From Capsicum annuum (Eukaryota; Streptophyta; Magnoliopsida; Solanales; Solanaceae), in NCBI RefSeq assembly GCF_002878395.1, contig NC_061115.1, positions 98,925,116 through 98,989,115 of the forward strand: DNA of 64,000 nucleotides, written 5' to 3'. The notes below the pieces were generated by a model. It was not told the origin of the DNA. It was given only the letters and a program-made list of their open reading frames with translations, and did no database searches. Both the position numbers and the translations under genes were made by a program. Shown here in pieces: positions 1-10,952 of this stretch; position 1 is the stretch's first letter; every line of letters begins with the position of its first letter.

Positions 1-570
1 CTATTATCATCTTAAGAGCCCGAAAGGAGGAACAAGAGGATTAAATATAGGGTAACTAGAGTAGGATTATAATCTTCTACAGAATGAAGTTATAATTTGC
101 ATTTATGATATTAATATACCTAATTTAAATATTTGGTTCATTACAGGATGAAATATAAATGCACCTAACTTAGTTTCCACATCCCTGATCAATGATATAG
201 TTATGGGTCTAAGTTAGATAGGTGATTAGAGGCTTGAAAGACCATGATCATACTATCAACCCCATGAATCAACAGCCAAGATAAGCAAATTAACCAATGA
301 GATTTAATAGCATAGTATGAATGTTCGTAGATCCTTAACCTTGGGTTTGTCTTATTTGATTGTCTAAGCACTTTACTTTTCTGCATTGTTTACTTTACAT
401 TTAATTAACCCTCAAACTCTCATGGTTATGTTTACACCAATTTAATAATAATAGTTAAAATTGACTTTAATAATTTTTAACACAAGTCTATGAGGAATTG
501 ATATTTTTCTTTTTATAAGACCATTTTATTACTTGGTGAGACCACGTACACTTATATGTGTGCTTGTTCA
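1..570 (+). repeat. 5' LTR (right part) of plus-strand Athila-like element 1
   Basis: This stretch aligns by eye with 10375-10952 (shared landmarks: GGAGGAACA near 26 and 10394, TAGGGTAAC near 50, CTTCTACAGAATGAAG near 75 and 10454). Both end just after a short run around ACCACGTACAC or its variant, and here a degenerate tRNA-Asp primer site follows. It is therefore the right-hand part of an LTR of about 1.66 kb. About 1.1 kb of it lies left of the window. The short minus-strand ORF at 201-386 lies within it and has no likely coding meaning. Confidence 0.8.
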
Positions 571-581
571 CAACAAGTTCT

Positions 582-599
582 TAGCATCGTTGCCGGAGA
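582..599 (+). other. Degenerate tRNA-Asp primer binding site, element 1
   Basis: The core CGTTGCCGG, followed by AGA, matches the Athila-type primer site complementary to plant tRNA-Asp (TGGCGCCGTTGCCGGGGA). The first bases are decayed (TAGCAT for TGGCGC). It stands about 11 bases after the LTR end, as expected. The partner element has a better copy at 7712-7729. Confidence 0.75.
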
Positions 600-738
600 C
601 TTGTAAATCGGCAGCTATATTATTTTTATTTTTTCTATATTGAGTTATACATAGTTTAGTATTTTTGTCTTTTAGTTTCCTTTACTTTTTTTTGTCACAC
701 TTCTTGATGTGTTAGCCTACGATAGATGGTTTTTTAGT

Positions 739-1093
739 GATGATGATTTTTGCTGTTTTTGTGGAGGACCCCATTTAGAGAGTATTTGTATAGATTTTAA
801 TGGAATGTAACTTTCACAATATGAGGAGGATACTAGCCAATCTATGGAATAGACATAAGATACTCAACCATTCAGCAGCCATCTTTTTCTTACGACTGAT
901 ATTGAGAGGTGAACATGATTGAGTGTTTTATGGATAATGTAAATTTAGAAGTGGGATTTGTTGAGCCTCATTCAAAGCACTTTTATACATTATGTTTAGA
1001 TGATGAAATATTTGTTAAGTCATCTGAAATAGTCGAAGTGTATGAAGATGAGGAACAAGAATCCTATATTCTTAGATTTGCACTAGACAGGTA
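739..1093 (+). pseudogene. Gag remnant with zinc knuckle, element 1
   Basis: The reading frame gives CCFCGGPHLESIC at 751-789, a CX2CX3HX4C zinc knuckle of the kind found in Athila/Tat gag (CGGPH core). It is followed after stops by a 61-residue ORF (909-1094) rich in acidic residues (YEDEEQES). Its counterpart in the opposite element (6703-6888) shares LCLDD and EDEEQE. No full gag frame survives. In a live element the protein would coat the RNA inside virus-like particles. Assignment of the knuckle is fairly safe. The acidic ORF is only a conserved piece of unknown role. Confidence 0.6.
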
Positions 1094-1244
1094 ACACAAA
1101 AACATGCCTCACTTCAAGGCCGAGTGGTTTACCATGCACCATCTATTACTTGGGTCCTTCATATTTGTAGCATTACCCTATGAGCAAAAAATGGATACGA
1201 GGTTAGGGGTAAAATTCATATCCTCAAGGTAGAGGAAAAAGTTG

Positions 1245-1310
1245 ATGTGGGTCGTGTGACACTAAATAAAGTGCTACTTGAGAGGCAACCCAAGTTAAGG
1301 AAGGTTTTAT
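1245..1310 (+). other. Athila 3' internal conserved block, element 1
   Basis: The sequence reads GGGTCGTGTGACACTAAATA, then AAGTGCTACTTGAGAGGCAACCC. Athila/Tat elements carry a near-constant block of this form (GTCGTG..ACGTTAAA..GCGCTTGTTGGGAGGCAACCC) downstream of the coding region. The same block is at 6500-6544 (minus) and, duplicated, at 43065-43190. Confidence 0.65.
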
Positions 1311-3094
1311 TTTTCATATTTTTATCTTTTAGTTCAAGTAGTTTTTGTTTTTGTTGAGTCATAGGTTGATGCAAAATCTGAGTACCAAAAATCTAAGCTA
1401 AAGAGCATGGCGAAGACTGAGTGTGGGGTCCCTAGACCTTCTTAATGATAAAAGATGCTACTAGCTAGGCCTAAAGGCCTCAGGGAGTATTTCTATTCTA
1501 CTTTTAAGTATACTTTAGGGAGAAAGTAGATTTTTAAGTGTAGGGTGAGGAAATTCTCATTGTTTCGGGTGAAGTGATGTTGTAGGGTCTTAAGTCTTAG
1601 TTGTTTTTTCTATTTTTTGGATAAATTTGAAAAAATTACAAAAATATTTTTTTATTTTTTAGTTTTTAGTTTAGTTGGGTCAGTCTTGTAGGTGCATACT
1701 TCACCCACCCCATGGTTGTTCTTTTCAATTCTTTTCCACGGGGGCGCCTCTTGAACCCAGTAGCCTTTTTCTTTTTAGGAGTAAATTTAAAATTTTTGTG
1801 CAGCATAAAAGAGATGTTCTTGTTGGTGCTATATGTTATTGCATGATGCAAATGGGTTTGTATGTAAAAGCATGTTGATTATATGAATGTCTACTTTTGA
1901 GACACCTAGGTTCATGATTATGACTCTTGTACATTATTTGCTTAATGTTAAGTTCATGTTATTATTTAGTTGAGAGTCTATGATAATCCTACTTGAGTTA
2001 AGCATGTTCCATATGTGTGAGATATTTTTGGGCGTTTCTTGTTATAATTGATGTGTAGAACTTTTTTGGAGTGTATGAAACGTAAAATAAAGAGTGTGGG
2101 TTTAGGGGATGATGTAGGCATTTCTTTGATTTCCATGTTTCATACCCTCTTTTACCTATTTTTTTTTATAATCCTAGTAAGACTTGTTGAGCCTTTAGAT
2201 TATTTTCTTTGTCAGCTTCATATGTAGCTTGTATCCCCTTCTTTGATTAACCTTAATTTGATCCAATGCTCCTAAGCTCTTTAATATAAAATTAATTAAG
2301 TTAAGGAGTTTAAAGGTCAAGTAGGAGAAAGGTGAAATTGAAGCCCCAAAGTAATAGTTATTAGTGTGTACAATTGATGTGTTGTGGTTGGGAGTGAAAA
2401 AAATTATGCTAAAATTGAATCATGAATTAATAGACTATACTCCTTTCCATATTGCGTTGAGTGAGCTTAATGAGATGGGCAAAACAAAAAGATGTCGGTA
2501 GAATAAGTGGTGGAAATTGGTTGTTAAATGTGAATTGAATGAAAAGTGTGTTATATTAAAAGTGCTTAGGGAAGATAGTCACTATTCTTAACCAAAATAG
2601 TTCCTACCCGTCCCTTAGCCTACATTACAACCTTTAAGGACCTACTTGATCGTAAGATTTAACACTCTAACATTTGTACAGTACTACATTGAGGGCAAGC
2701 CTATGGTTCATCTTGTGTAACTTATCATTTCTTTGAGAGAGTGAGCGTAATTTGATTCTCATACCCACTTTGTGATAAGTAGCATCTATGTGAGTAAGCA
2801 TGGGTAACTCTTTTATGGTGAGGTTACATATTTGATGATAGTTAGGTAATTTTTATGATTTTTTTTATCAAGAAATATGTATGAGTTTGACAACTTGGTG
2901 AGTCAATTCTTGAGGATAGGATGTTTTAGAGTAGTATTCGTGAGCTTTTAATTATGTATATAACATACTTAGTGTAGAAACTTGAATTTTGTGTAGTCAT
3001 TATAGTACTAGATTGAGTGCCTGGCTTGTATTAGATGTTTGGAGTCACGTCAGATTATGATGTTTAGAGTAAGGATTTGTTTAAGGACGAACAA

Positions 3095-3113
3095 GGCTTT
3101 AAGTGTTAGGAGA
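3095..3113 (+). other. Polypurine tract, element 1
   Basis: GGCTTTAAGTGTTAGGAGA directly precedes the TGATCTG start of the 3' LTR at 3114. In the sister element the same position (4867-4885, minus) reads as a cleaner TTAAGTGTGGGGTGG. The tract would prime plus-strand DNA synthesis. Confidence 0.6.
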
Positions 3114-3221
3114 TGATCTGAGGTGGATTTATGCATCTTAGAGTTGTTATCTGGGTTTATTTAGCCTTGTTTTGAGGACTTACTATGTGATTAATATGTT
3201 AATAGTGATATAATTGAGCAT
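3114..3221 (+). repeat. 3' LTR of element 1, first piece (split by element 2)
   Basis: It begins TGATCTGAGGTGGATTTATG and matches the reverse complement of 4800-4866, the LTR start of element 2 (shared run TTTAGCCTTGTTTTGAG). The LTR stops abruptly at AGCAT (3217-3221), where the minus-strand element begins, and resumes at 9405. Joining the pieces gives 108 + 1548 = 1656 bp, close to the LTR sizes of element 2. Confidence 0.8.
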
Positions 3222-4866
3222 TGACAGCGTACACACAAGTGTACGTGGTCTTATCAAATAATAAAGTGGCTTCAAAAAATCCCAACTATCGATCTCTCAG
3301 GGACTTGAATTCGCCGCTTATCTAATTCTAGTCTAACAAATTAAGAAAAGTTAACAAATAGAGTTTTAGAAAACTAAAAAAAAAAAACTAAACGAATGCG
3401 GAAAAATAATGACTTAGGACAATCAATGGATAGAAACCTAGGGTTAAGTATTATGAACAATCCTACTATGTTGTTGAACTTAATTTGTTAACTTGCTTAT
3501 CTTGGTTGTTGATTCGTAAGGAATTGCATGATTACAGTTTCTTAACCTCTAATCCTTTACCTAAGTTGAACCTTACAACTACATCGTTGAGTGGGGATGT
3601 AATGATCCAATTAGGTTATTTAAGATATCTTTTTATGTATGAATCAAGTAAGGCATATAAGTACATCCTTGTTCTAGATGCTAATTCAAGTTTCTTATTT
3701 TATAAAGAAACAAGAATCTTACTTTGCTTATTCCCCCCTTGTTCTATCTCCCTATTCCCTCTCCCGAGATCACAAGGTTGACAATTGATGTATTCTAAGG
3801 GTAGCTAATCCATAAAATAGTTAAAACAATAATAAACAAGAAACCAAAAATGAAAATTAAATCAACAAACTTAATTCAAAACGAAATAATCATGATCTTG
3901 GCCTTAACCCCGGAAAGTGAGTTTTAGCCTTTAATTGAAATATTCATCATCCAATCCCTTGGATTGATGATACAAACCATGAAAGAAACTAAATTAAAGA
4001 ATGATAAAAACTAAATAATGTGTATATAAGCCCCAAAAGTAATTAAAAAAAACGTGAATAATGTCTTATTTATAGCGGAAGAAATAGCCCATGCCTTGTT
4101 GAATAGGGAAACAATTTCTGGTCGTCTACAAACCTAGTTATTAACGCATTAGAGGCATCGAGTCACATATAAATTGCATTGATTCACTGTTTTGGGTGAC
4201 TTATGAATCCATTGATGTGTATTAAGTGCCTATAACCCTTTTCCACGCGTCCACACTCTCCCAATACTTTTCAGATGTCCAAATTGGCGTCAAGCTGTGT
4301 TATGTGCTTCCATAATCCATTCCAAGCCTTTTTGAGTTTTTTCCACTCGATTTCAAGCTTAAAAATCCCTTATATATCATAATATTCCATTAAAAAAGAA
4401 TCTTATAGAATTAAAAACAATAATTTAGAACTCAAAACAACACAACATCCTCAATGATGGATTAGAAACACGAGCTAAGCATAGGCTAAATTCACATTGA
4501 GCTTTAACTTATTGTTTTGACTCTTTTCTTGATCCAATTGAACCTTGAACATTATAAATAAGTTTTTTCACATATAAATACATAATAAAAACCTTAGTAA
4601 CTCATTAAAACACATTAGAACCCAACACAATAGACTAACAAAACACCTAGCTCAAGCTAGTTACACTAGTTTTCTTGGTTGAACTTTAAGTGCTCAAATT
4701 GAATCAAAACTTGTGTGGAAACACCATTAAACATTGTAAACCCATACATGGACATTATATGCACATATATATCATTATAAACACATTAATCACATGAATC
4801 ATACTCAAAACAAGGCTAAATAGGCTAGAATAGTAGCACTAGAATGCATAAATACACCCAACATCA
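3222..4866 (-). repeat. 3' LTR of Athila-like element 2
   Basis: It is 1645 bp. On the minus strand it starts TGATGTTGGGTGTATTTATG, and its last bases meet the target duplication at 3217-3221. A TATA-like TATAAATAA lies on the minus strand at 4066-4074. The plus-strand 98-residue ORF at 3485-3781 has a partner at 8004-8300 only because the two LTRs are copies. It is not a gene. Confidence 0.85.
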
Positions 4867-4885
4867 CCACCCCACACTTAAAGGC
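4867..4885 (-). other. Polypurine tract, element 2
   Basis: On the minus strand GCCTTTAAGTGTGGGGTGG runs straight into the TGATGTTGGG LTR start. Position and purine content fit the plus-strand primer of an Athila element. Confidence 0.7.
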
Positions 4886-6499
4886 TTGTTCGTCGTCAAA
4901 CAACTCTTAAGTATAAACACCATGAGATGAAGAGACTACACACTTCTATTAACTGAAATATATTCAAGCTAGTACTACAATGACTACACGAAATGTAAGT
5001 TTACAACTCTAAGCACGTTATACACAATTGAAAGTTCAAGAATTCTACTTCAAACATTCTAGCCTCAAGAACTGACTCAATACATGGCAAACTCATATAT
5101 ATTTTTCAGTATAAGAAATCATACAAATCACTCCTACTCATCAAACATGCACCTCTCACAACAAGAGAGTTACCCATAATCACTCACAATTAAGAAGTTT
5201 CTCACAATGGGCACAAAAGTCAAATTACGCTCACTCTCACAAAGAATTCACAAATTACACATAATGAACCATAGGCTTTCCCTTAGTGTAGTGCTCCACT
5301 AATATCGAAATGATGAACTTAGGATCAAATAGGTCTTTTTAGGTTGTAATAAAGGCTAAGGGAGGGGTAGGAACTATTTTGGCCAAGAATAGTGACTAAC
5401 CTCTCTAAGCACTTTAATACATCCTTTTTACAATTAAAACCAATCTCTAAAAAACAAATTACACTTTTTCATCCACCCATATCTTTTATTTTTGCCCCAT
5501 CTCTTTTAAGGATTTTCACAATCACTTGGTGGACGCATAGATGATTCCTTCAAGATTCAATTTTTCTCATTCTCTACAATTATGAAAATATTTCTAACAT
5601 CATTTATATCACACACATCCACTACAAATCAAATATAAACACCAATAACTATTACCTTGGGCCATCAATTTAACATTTTTCTTCTTCAATTTCTCAAACT
5701 CATGACTCAATTAATTTCTCATTAAAGCACTTAAGAGCTTTTTGGATCAAATTATGGTCTATCAAAGAAAGGATTAGGCTACTTATGAGGTTACCAAAGA
5801 AAAAGCTAAAGGCTAAATGGGGGTTTAACCAGGATAATGCACAAGGGTAGGACAAATAGAAGATATAAAACAAGGCTATCAAATAAATGCATATATTATC
5901 TCTCAAACCCACACTTTTTATTTTGCTTCATACACATATCAGACAAGTTCTAGATAACATATGCAACAAGGAATATACAAAAATTCTCACACGCACATGT
6001 CACATGCTCAACTCAATAGGATCATCATAGATTCTCAACCAAGCAATAGCATGAATTCAATTTAAGCCACAAATACAAGAGTCACAAACATGAGCCTAAG
6101 AGTCTCAAAAATAGTAATTCATTCAATCGACGTACTTTTATAAAAAAAACTCACTTGCATCATGTAATCAAAAATAGCACCAACAAGAATATCTTACACC
6201 AAAAATTTTTAAATTGAGCCAAAATTTGAGAATTTCCCCACCCCACACTTAAAAATCTACTTTATCCCCAAAGTGAATTTAAGGTAAGAGATAGCAATAA
6301 TCTCTGAGGCCTTTAGGCCTAGCTAGTAGCATCTTTTCAAATAAAGGAGATTCATGAAACTCCACACTTCATCTTTTTCATGCTTCTTAGCTCAAGTTTA
6401 TGGTACTCGGACTTTCCATTAACCTATGACTCAACCAAAAACAAAAACTACGTGAAATAAAAAGTACACAAAAACTAAAAAATAACATACCTTAGCTTG

Positions 6500-6544
6500 G
6501 GTTGCCTCCTAAGAAGCGCCTAATTTAGTATCGCAGCACGACCC
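6500..6544 (-). other. Athila 3' internal conserved block, element 2
   Basis: On the minus strand GGGTCGTGCTGCGATACTAA is followed by ATTAGGCGCTTCTTAGGAGGCAACCC. This is the constant block found downstream of the coding region of Athila/Tat elements and matches 1250-1310 here. Confidence 0.7.
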
Positions 6545-6702
6545 AATCAACTTTTTCCTCCACCTTAAGGATATAAATTTCACCCAAAACATTGCATCCA
6601 TCTTTTACCTCAATCATAGGGAGGTGGTACAAATAATAAGAAATCGAGTAATGAATGATGCATAGTAAACCACTGAACCTTCAAGTGAGGTGTGTTTTTA
6701 TG

Positions 6703-6888
6703 TTACTTATTCGATGAAAAATCAAGAATATTGGGTTCTTGTTCCTCATCTTCACACTCTTCCATTACTTTAAATGATTCCACAGATAAGACATCATCTA
6801 AACATAATGTAGAAAAGTGCTTCAAATGAGTCCCAACCAACTGTACTTCAAAATTTACACTATCTACTACACACTCACTTTTATTCAC
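6703..6888 (-). pseudogene. Conserved acidic ORF, element 2
   Basis: This 61-residue frame shares LCLDD and EDEEQE with the plus-strand ORF at 909-1094, at the same relative place in the sister element. It lies between gag and the 3' block, where pol would be expected. It may be the residue of a gag or envelope-like frame. The function is unknown. Conservation between two old copies only shows common descent. Confidence 0.4.
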
Positions 6889-6988
6889 CTTCTCAATTTT
6901 AGTCTCAAGATAAAGTAAAAATCAAGTCGCTGTGATTCTTGTGTTTGCTCCACAAATTAGCTAATATCCTCCTCATATTTTTCTTTAC

Positions 6989-7590
6989 TTAGCCACTATA
7001 GGCTGGTGGCAGTGGTATCTCCTCAACCTGTTCAACAATTTTAGTTTTCAAGTACTCAGACTCCCTCGAATTATCCGCAACTTCATCTACAATAGTTTGG
7101 GAAGTCAACTTTACATCTACTTCCAGCTTATTATCCAATTGCTTTACAGTATCCTGATAGTGCTTCATGTCTGCCAAGAACTGTACTTGAGATGCTAAAA
7201 TTTGTTCAGCATCTCTTCTATTTTACTCATTTGAGTTTTGGCCTGTATGTTTAGTTGTTGCTGCTGAAACTACTGCTGGTTGATCCATGATTGAATTTGT
7301 GACTGATTCAACCCTGTTTGATTGTAGTAGTTTATATAATTTTGCCTTTTGGCATAGCCCATAAACAATTTTGAATAAGGATTAACTACACACATAGCTG
7401 CAGTATGACTACTATGACCCTAAACCAAACACCAAGCTACAATATGCTCCACAGATAGAACAGCATCCACATCACATTGTGAAGGTCTCGTCCACGCACT
7501 TCTATCAAAATTTAGATAATAAGTTACTTGATGTGGTCCCCCACAAAAATAACAAGAATCGTCATCACTTGAAAACTATCGATCCCAGGC
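6989..7590 (-). pseudogene. Gag C-terminal remnant with zinc knuckle, element 2
   Basis: Reading the minus strand from about 7572, the frame gives SCYFCGGPH, a zinc knuckle whose final Cys has become Tyr. It continues with YYNQTGLNQSQIQSWINQQ and a Gln-rich tract (FQQQQLNIQ) near 7230-7335, then a 62-residue charged ORF ending at 6989. Athila/Tat gag proteins have just such a Gln/Asn-rich tail after the knuckle. Several stops break the frame. The N-terminal capsid domain is not seen. Confidence 0.6.
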
Positions 7591-7711
7591 TGACATATCA
7601 AGAAGTATGATAAAATAAGAAATAAAAAAAATAAAAAGAGACTAAAAAATAAAAACTATTTACAACTCAATATAAAAAAAACTAAAAATATATTAGTTGA
7701 TTAATTACAAG

Positions 7712-7729
7712 TCCCCGGCAATGGCGCCA
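7712..7729 (-). other. tRNA-Asp primer binding site, element 2
   Basis: On the minus strand it reads TGGCGCCATTGCCGGGGA, which differs at one base from the complement of the 3' end of plant tRNA-Asp. Athila elements use this primer. It lies six bases from the LTR end. Confidence 0.85.
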
Positions 7730-7735
7730 AAAACT

Positions 7736-9399
7736 TGACATCACTCAAATGCACACACAAGTGTACGTGGTCTTATCAAGTAGTAGAGTGGCTTCAAGTA
7801 AGCCTAAGTATCAATCCCTCAGGGACTTACGTTTGCTGCTTATCTAATTCTAGTCTAACAAATTGAGAAAAGTTAACAAATAGAGTTTTAGAAAACTAAA
7901 AATAAACTAAAATACTGTGGAAAAATAATGACTTAGGAAAATCAATGGATAAAAACCCAGGGTTAAGGCTTACGAACAATCATAGTATGTTGTTGAACTT
8001 CATATGTTAACTTGCTTATCTTTGTTGTTGATTCATAGGATTAATTACATGATTATGGTTTTCCAACATCAAATCCTTTTATCCAAGTTGAACCTTACAA
8101 CTACATCGTTGAGTGGGGGTATAATGATCCAATTAGGTTATTTAAGTTATCTTCCTATGTGTGAATCAATTAAGGCATCTAAGTACATTCTTGTCCTAGA
8201 TGCTAATTCAAGTCTCTTATTTTATAAAGAAACAAGAACTCTACTTTGCTTATTCCCTTGTTCTATGTCCCTATTCCCTCTCCCGAGATCACAAGGTTAA
8301 GAATTGTTGTATTCTAAGGGTAGCTAATCTATAAAGTAGTTAAAATAAGAATAAACAAGGAACCAATAATTACAAGCAAATTAACAAACTTAATTCAAAA
8401 AGAAATAATCATGATCTTGGCCTTAACCCCGGAAAGGGAATTTTAGCCTTTAATGGAAATATTCACCATCCAATCCCTTGGATTGATGATACAAACTATG
8501 AAAGAAACTAAATTAAAGAATAATAAAATCTAAATAATGTGTAGAGCAGCCTATTCTTGTCTAAATACGTCAAAAAGTAAGTAAAAAACGTGAATAATGT
8601 CCTATTTAAAGCGGAAGAAATATCCCATGCCTTGTTGAACAAGGAAATAGTTTCTAGTTGTCTGCGAACCCAGTGATTAATATGTTGGAGGGAATCTCAT
8701 CGCATCTAAATCACATTGATTCACTATTTTGGGTTCCATCTGAATATTTTGATGTGTCACATGTGCCCATACTCCTTCCCACATTCCCACACTATCCCAA
8801 TACTCTTCAGGTGTCCAAATTGGCATCAAGCTGTGTTTTGTGCTTCCGAGATCCATTCCAAGCCTTTTTGAGTTGTTTTCACTCGATTTGAAGCTTGAAA
8901 CTCTTCATATATCATAATATTCCATTAAAAAAGAATCCTATGGAATTAAAACAATAATTTAGAGCTCAAAACAAAACCACATTCTCAACGATAAACTAGA
9001 AACACGAGCTAAGCATAGCTTAAATTCACATTGAGCTTTAACTTATTATTTTGACACTTTTCTTGATAAAATTGAACCTTGAACATTTAGTAAGTTTTTT
9101 CACATATAAACGCATAATAAAAACCTTATTAACTCGTTAAAACACATTAGAATCCAATTCAATAGACTAGAAAAACACCTAGCTCAAGCTTGTTACACTA
9201 GTTTTCTCGGTTGAACTCTAAATACTAAAATTGAATCAAAACTTGTGTGGAAACATCATTAAACATTGTAAACACATACACGGACACTTATATACACATT
9301 TATCTCATTATCAACACATTAATCACATGAATCATCCTCAAAACAAGGCTAAATAGGCTAGAATAATAGCGCCAGAATGCATAAATACACCCAAAACCA
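7736..9399 (-). repeat. 5' LTR of Athila-like element 2
   Basis: It is 1664 bp and aligns along its whole length with 3222-4866. The LTR start is decayed (TGGTTTTGGGTG for TGATGTTGGGTG, reading back from 9399). The TATA-like site kept in the 3' LTR is changed here to CTTTAAATAGG (minus, about 8601-8611). The plus-strand ORFs at 8004-8300 and 8658-8891 are by-products. Confidence 0.85.
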
Positions 9400-9404
9400 A
9401 ACAT

Positions 9405-10952
9405 CTAAGTATTTAAGTACTTGATTTCAATGTTTAAGGAGATTTTAAAACCATTTTGGACTTAATTTTATCGCTTAGAGGTTAAAAAAGAAAACTAGTG
9501 TTACTAGCTTGAGCTAGGTGTTGTTCTAGTTGATCTCGATGAATTCTAGTGTGTCTAATAATTTCCTTATGGTATGATAGTGTAATTATGTATGCAACAA
9601 CTTTTTTATAATGTTTAAAGTTCCATTGAAAAAATACAAGAGTCAAAACATAGTCAAAGATTAAAAGGGGGAAAACTAGTATTCTTAGATTAAGTTTCTA
9701 ATTCACCATCTTGGATGTTGTGTTGTTTTGTGCTCTAATTCATGGTGTTTGATGTTATAGGATGCTTAGTTAGTTGATTATTATTATATTTTTATGATAA
9801 AAAATCTGTAAATAAAGTGTAAACAACACCACAAGTTTTGGAATGGATGGACAAAATCACACAATAAGATTTGACGTAAAACAGACCTCTTGGGGTTAAC
9901 TAGCGCATTGCAGAGTGTATACACTGATATTTGGAGAATTATTCACATTAGGAGATTTCTAAGGGACCTAAAACAGTGTGCCTCAGTGATCAGGGTTTGT
10001 ATCATACCCTAGGTACCGCTATAGAGGGCGCGACGTGGACCATAGTCCAATTTAGGACGATTTGACCACCTATAAATAAGACACTTAAACATGAGGCTAT
10101 ACACCTTGGACTACCTTTAAACTTTGAGGTAGTATTTATAAAACTTTAAATACGGTTTTTATTCATTTACTTTAGTTTGTTTATGGATTTTATCATGTAT
10201 TCATCTATTGTAATTACAGTTATGTCCACGAACGGCTAAAAGCAGCCTTTCCCGGGTTAAGACCATGAACATGATTACTATTCCTATGAATTGATTTGGT
10301 TTTTATTATTTATCATATTTGGTTGTTTATTTATACTTTTTATCACTATTTTAAGTATTAGAGACCCTTAGAATACACCCATTGTCATCTTGATATCCCA
10401 GAAGGAGGAACAGGGGGATAGAATATAGGGTAACAAGAGTAGGATTATAATCTTCTACAGAATGAAGTTATGATTTACACTTAGTATAGAAATATAACTA
10501 AGTGACCTATTTGGTTCATTACGGATGAAATATGAATTCATTTAGCTGATTTTTCATATCCCGGCTTAATGACATAGTTGTGGGTCTAAGTTAGATAGGT
10601 GATTAGAGAGGCTCAGAAGACTATGATCGTAATATCAACCCTGTGGATCAACAACTAAGATAAACAACTTAACCAATGATGTTTAAAATCATAGTATGAT
10701 TATTCATAGATCCTTAACCATGGGTTTCTCCCCATTGATTGTCTAAGTACTTTACTTTTCCACATTGTTTACTTTATGTTTAATTACAACTCTCAAACTC
10801 TTGTGGTTACATTTCCACGAATTTAATCTCAATAGTTAAACTTGACTTAGATTGTTGTTAACACAAATACCTGTAGGATTCATACTTGGCTTATATAAGT
10901 CAACTTTACTACTTTGCTAGATCACGTAGACATGCATGTACGCTTAGGCTCA
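9405..10952 (+). repeat. 3' LTR of element 1, second piece
   Basis: It continues the LTR interrupted at 3221. The run GAAAACTAGTGTTACTAGCT near 9491 equals the reverse complement of the element 2 LTR near 4660, and 10375-10952 matches the window start. A TATA box (TATAAATAA) stands at 10071-10079. After 10952 the sequence changes at once to minus-strand integrase coding sequence, so 10952 is the right border of element 1. Confidence 0.8.

Larger units (their letters stand above)
571..3113 (+). mobile_element. Internal region of Athila-like element 1, no pol
   Basis: This 2.5 kb interior lies between the primer site and the 3' LTR. It contains a gag zinc-knuckle remnant (751-789), a short ORF (909-1094) and the Athila 3' block (1250-1310). 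A segment at 1475-1560 (GGGAGAAAGTAGATTTTTAA and neighbours) recurs inverted at 6230-6320. No protease, RT, RNase H or integrase motif was found in any frame. The same layout occurs in the minus-strand element at 4867-7711, so loss of pol predates the insertion of both copies or marks a non-autonomous family. From about 1320 to 3090 I see no coding signal. Confidence 0.75.
4886..7711 (-). mobile_element. Internal region of Athila-like element 2
   Basis: Like its sister at 571-3113 it carries gag pieces at its 5' end (7177-7590), an acidic ORF (6703-6888), the Athila 3' block (6500-6544) and a long tail without coding signal (4886-6230). The ORF at 5700-5912 is hydrophobic, unrelated to any retroelement protein I know, and not conserved as a frame in the sister copy, so I do not call it a gene. 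Confidence 0.7.
3222..9399 (-). mobile_element. Athila-like element 2 (complete, pol-less), inserted in element 1
   Basis: This is a complete LTR element on the minus strand: 5' LTR 7736-9399, tRNA-Asp primer site 7712-7729, interior 4867-7711, polypurine tract 4867-4885, 3' LTR 3222-4866. The flanks AGCAT (3217-3221) and AACAT (9400-9404) form a 5 bp target duplication with one mismatch. The interior holds only gag remnants and the Athila 3' block. In one 145 bp stretch of the two LTRs (from 3233 and from 7746) I count about 16 differences by eye, mostly transitions, so the insertion is not recent. It could not move without enzymes from another element. Confidence 0.85.

Noticed and set aside
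3485..3781. 98-residue ORF with a near-identical partner at 8004-8300, which looks like a conserved small gene.
   Set aside because: The pair are the two LTRs of element 2 read on the antisense strand. Conservation comes from LTR duplication, and neither matches any known protein.
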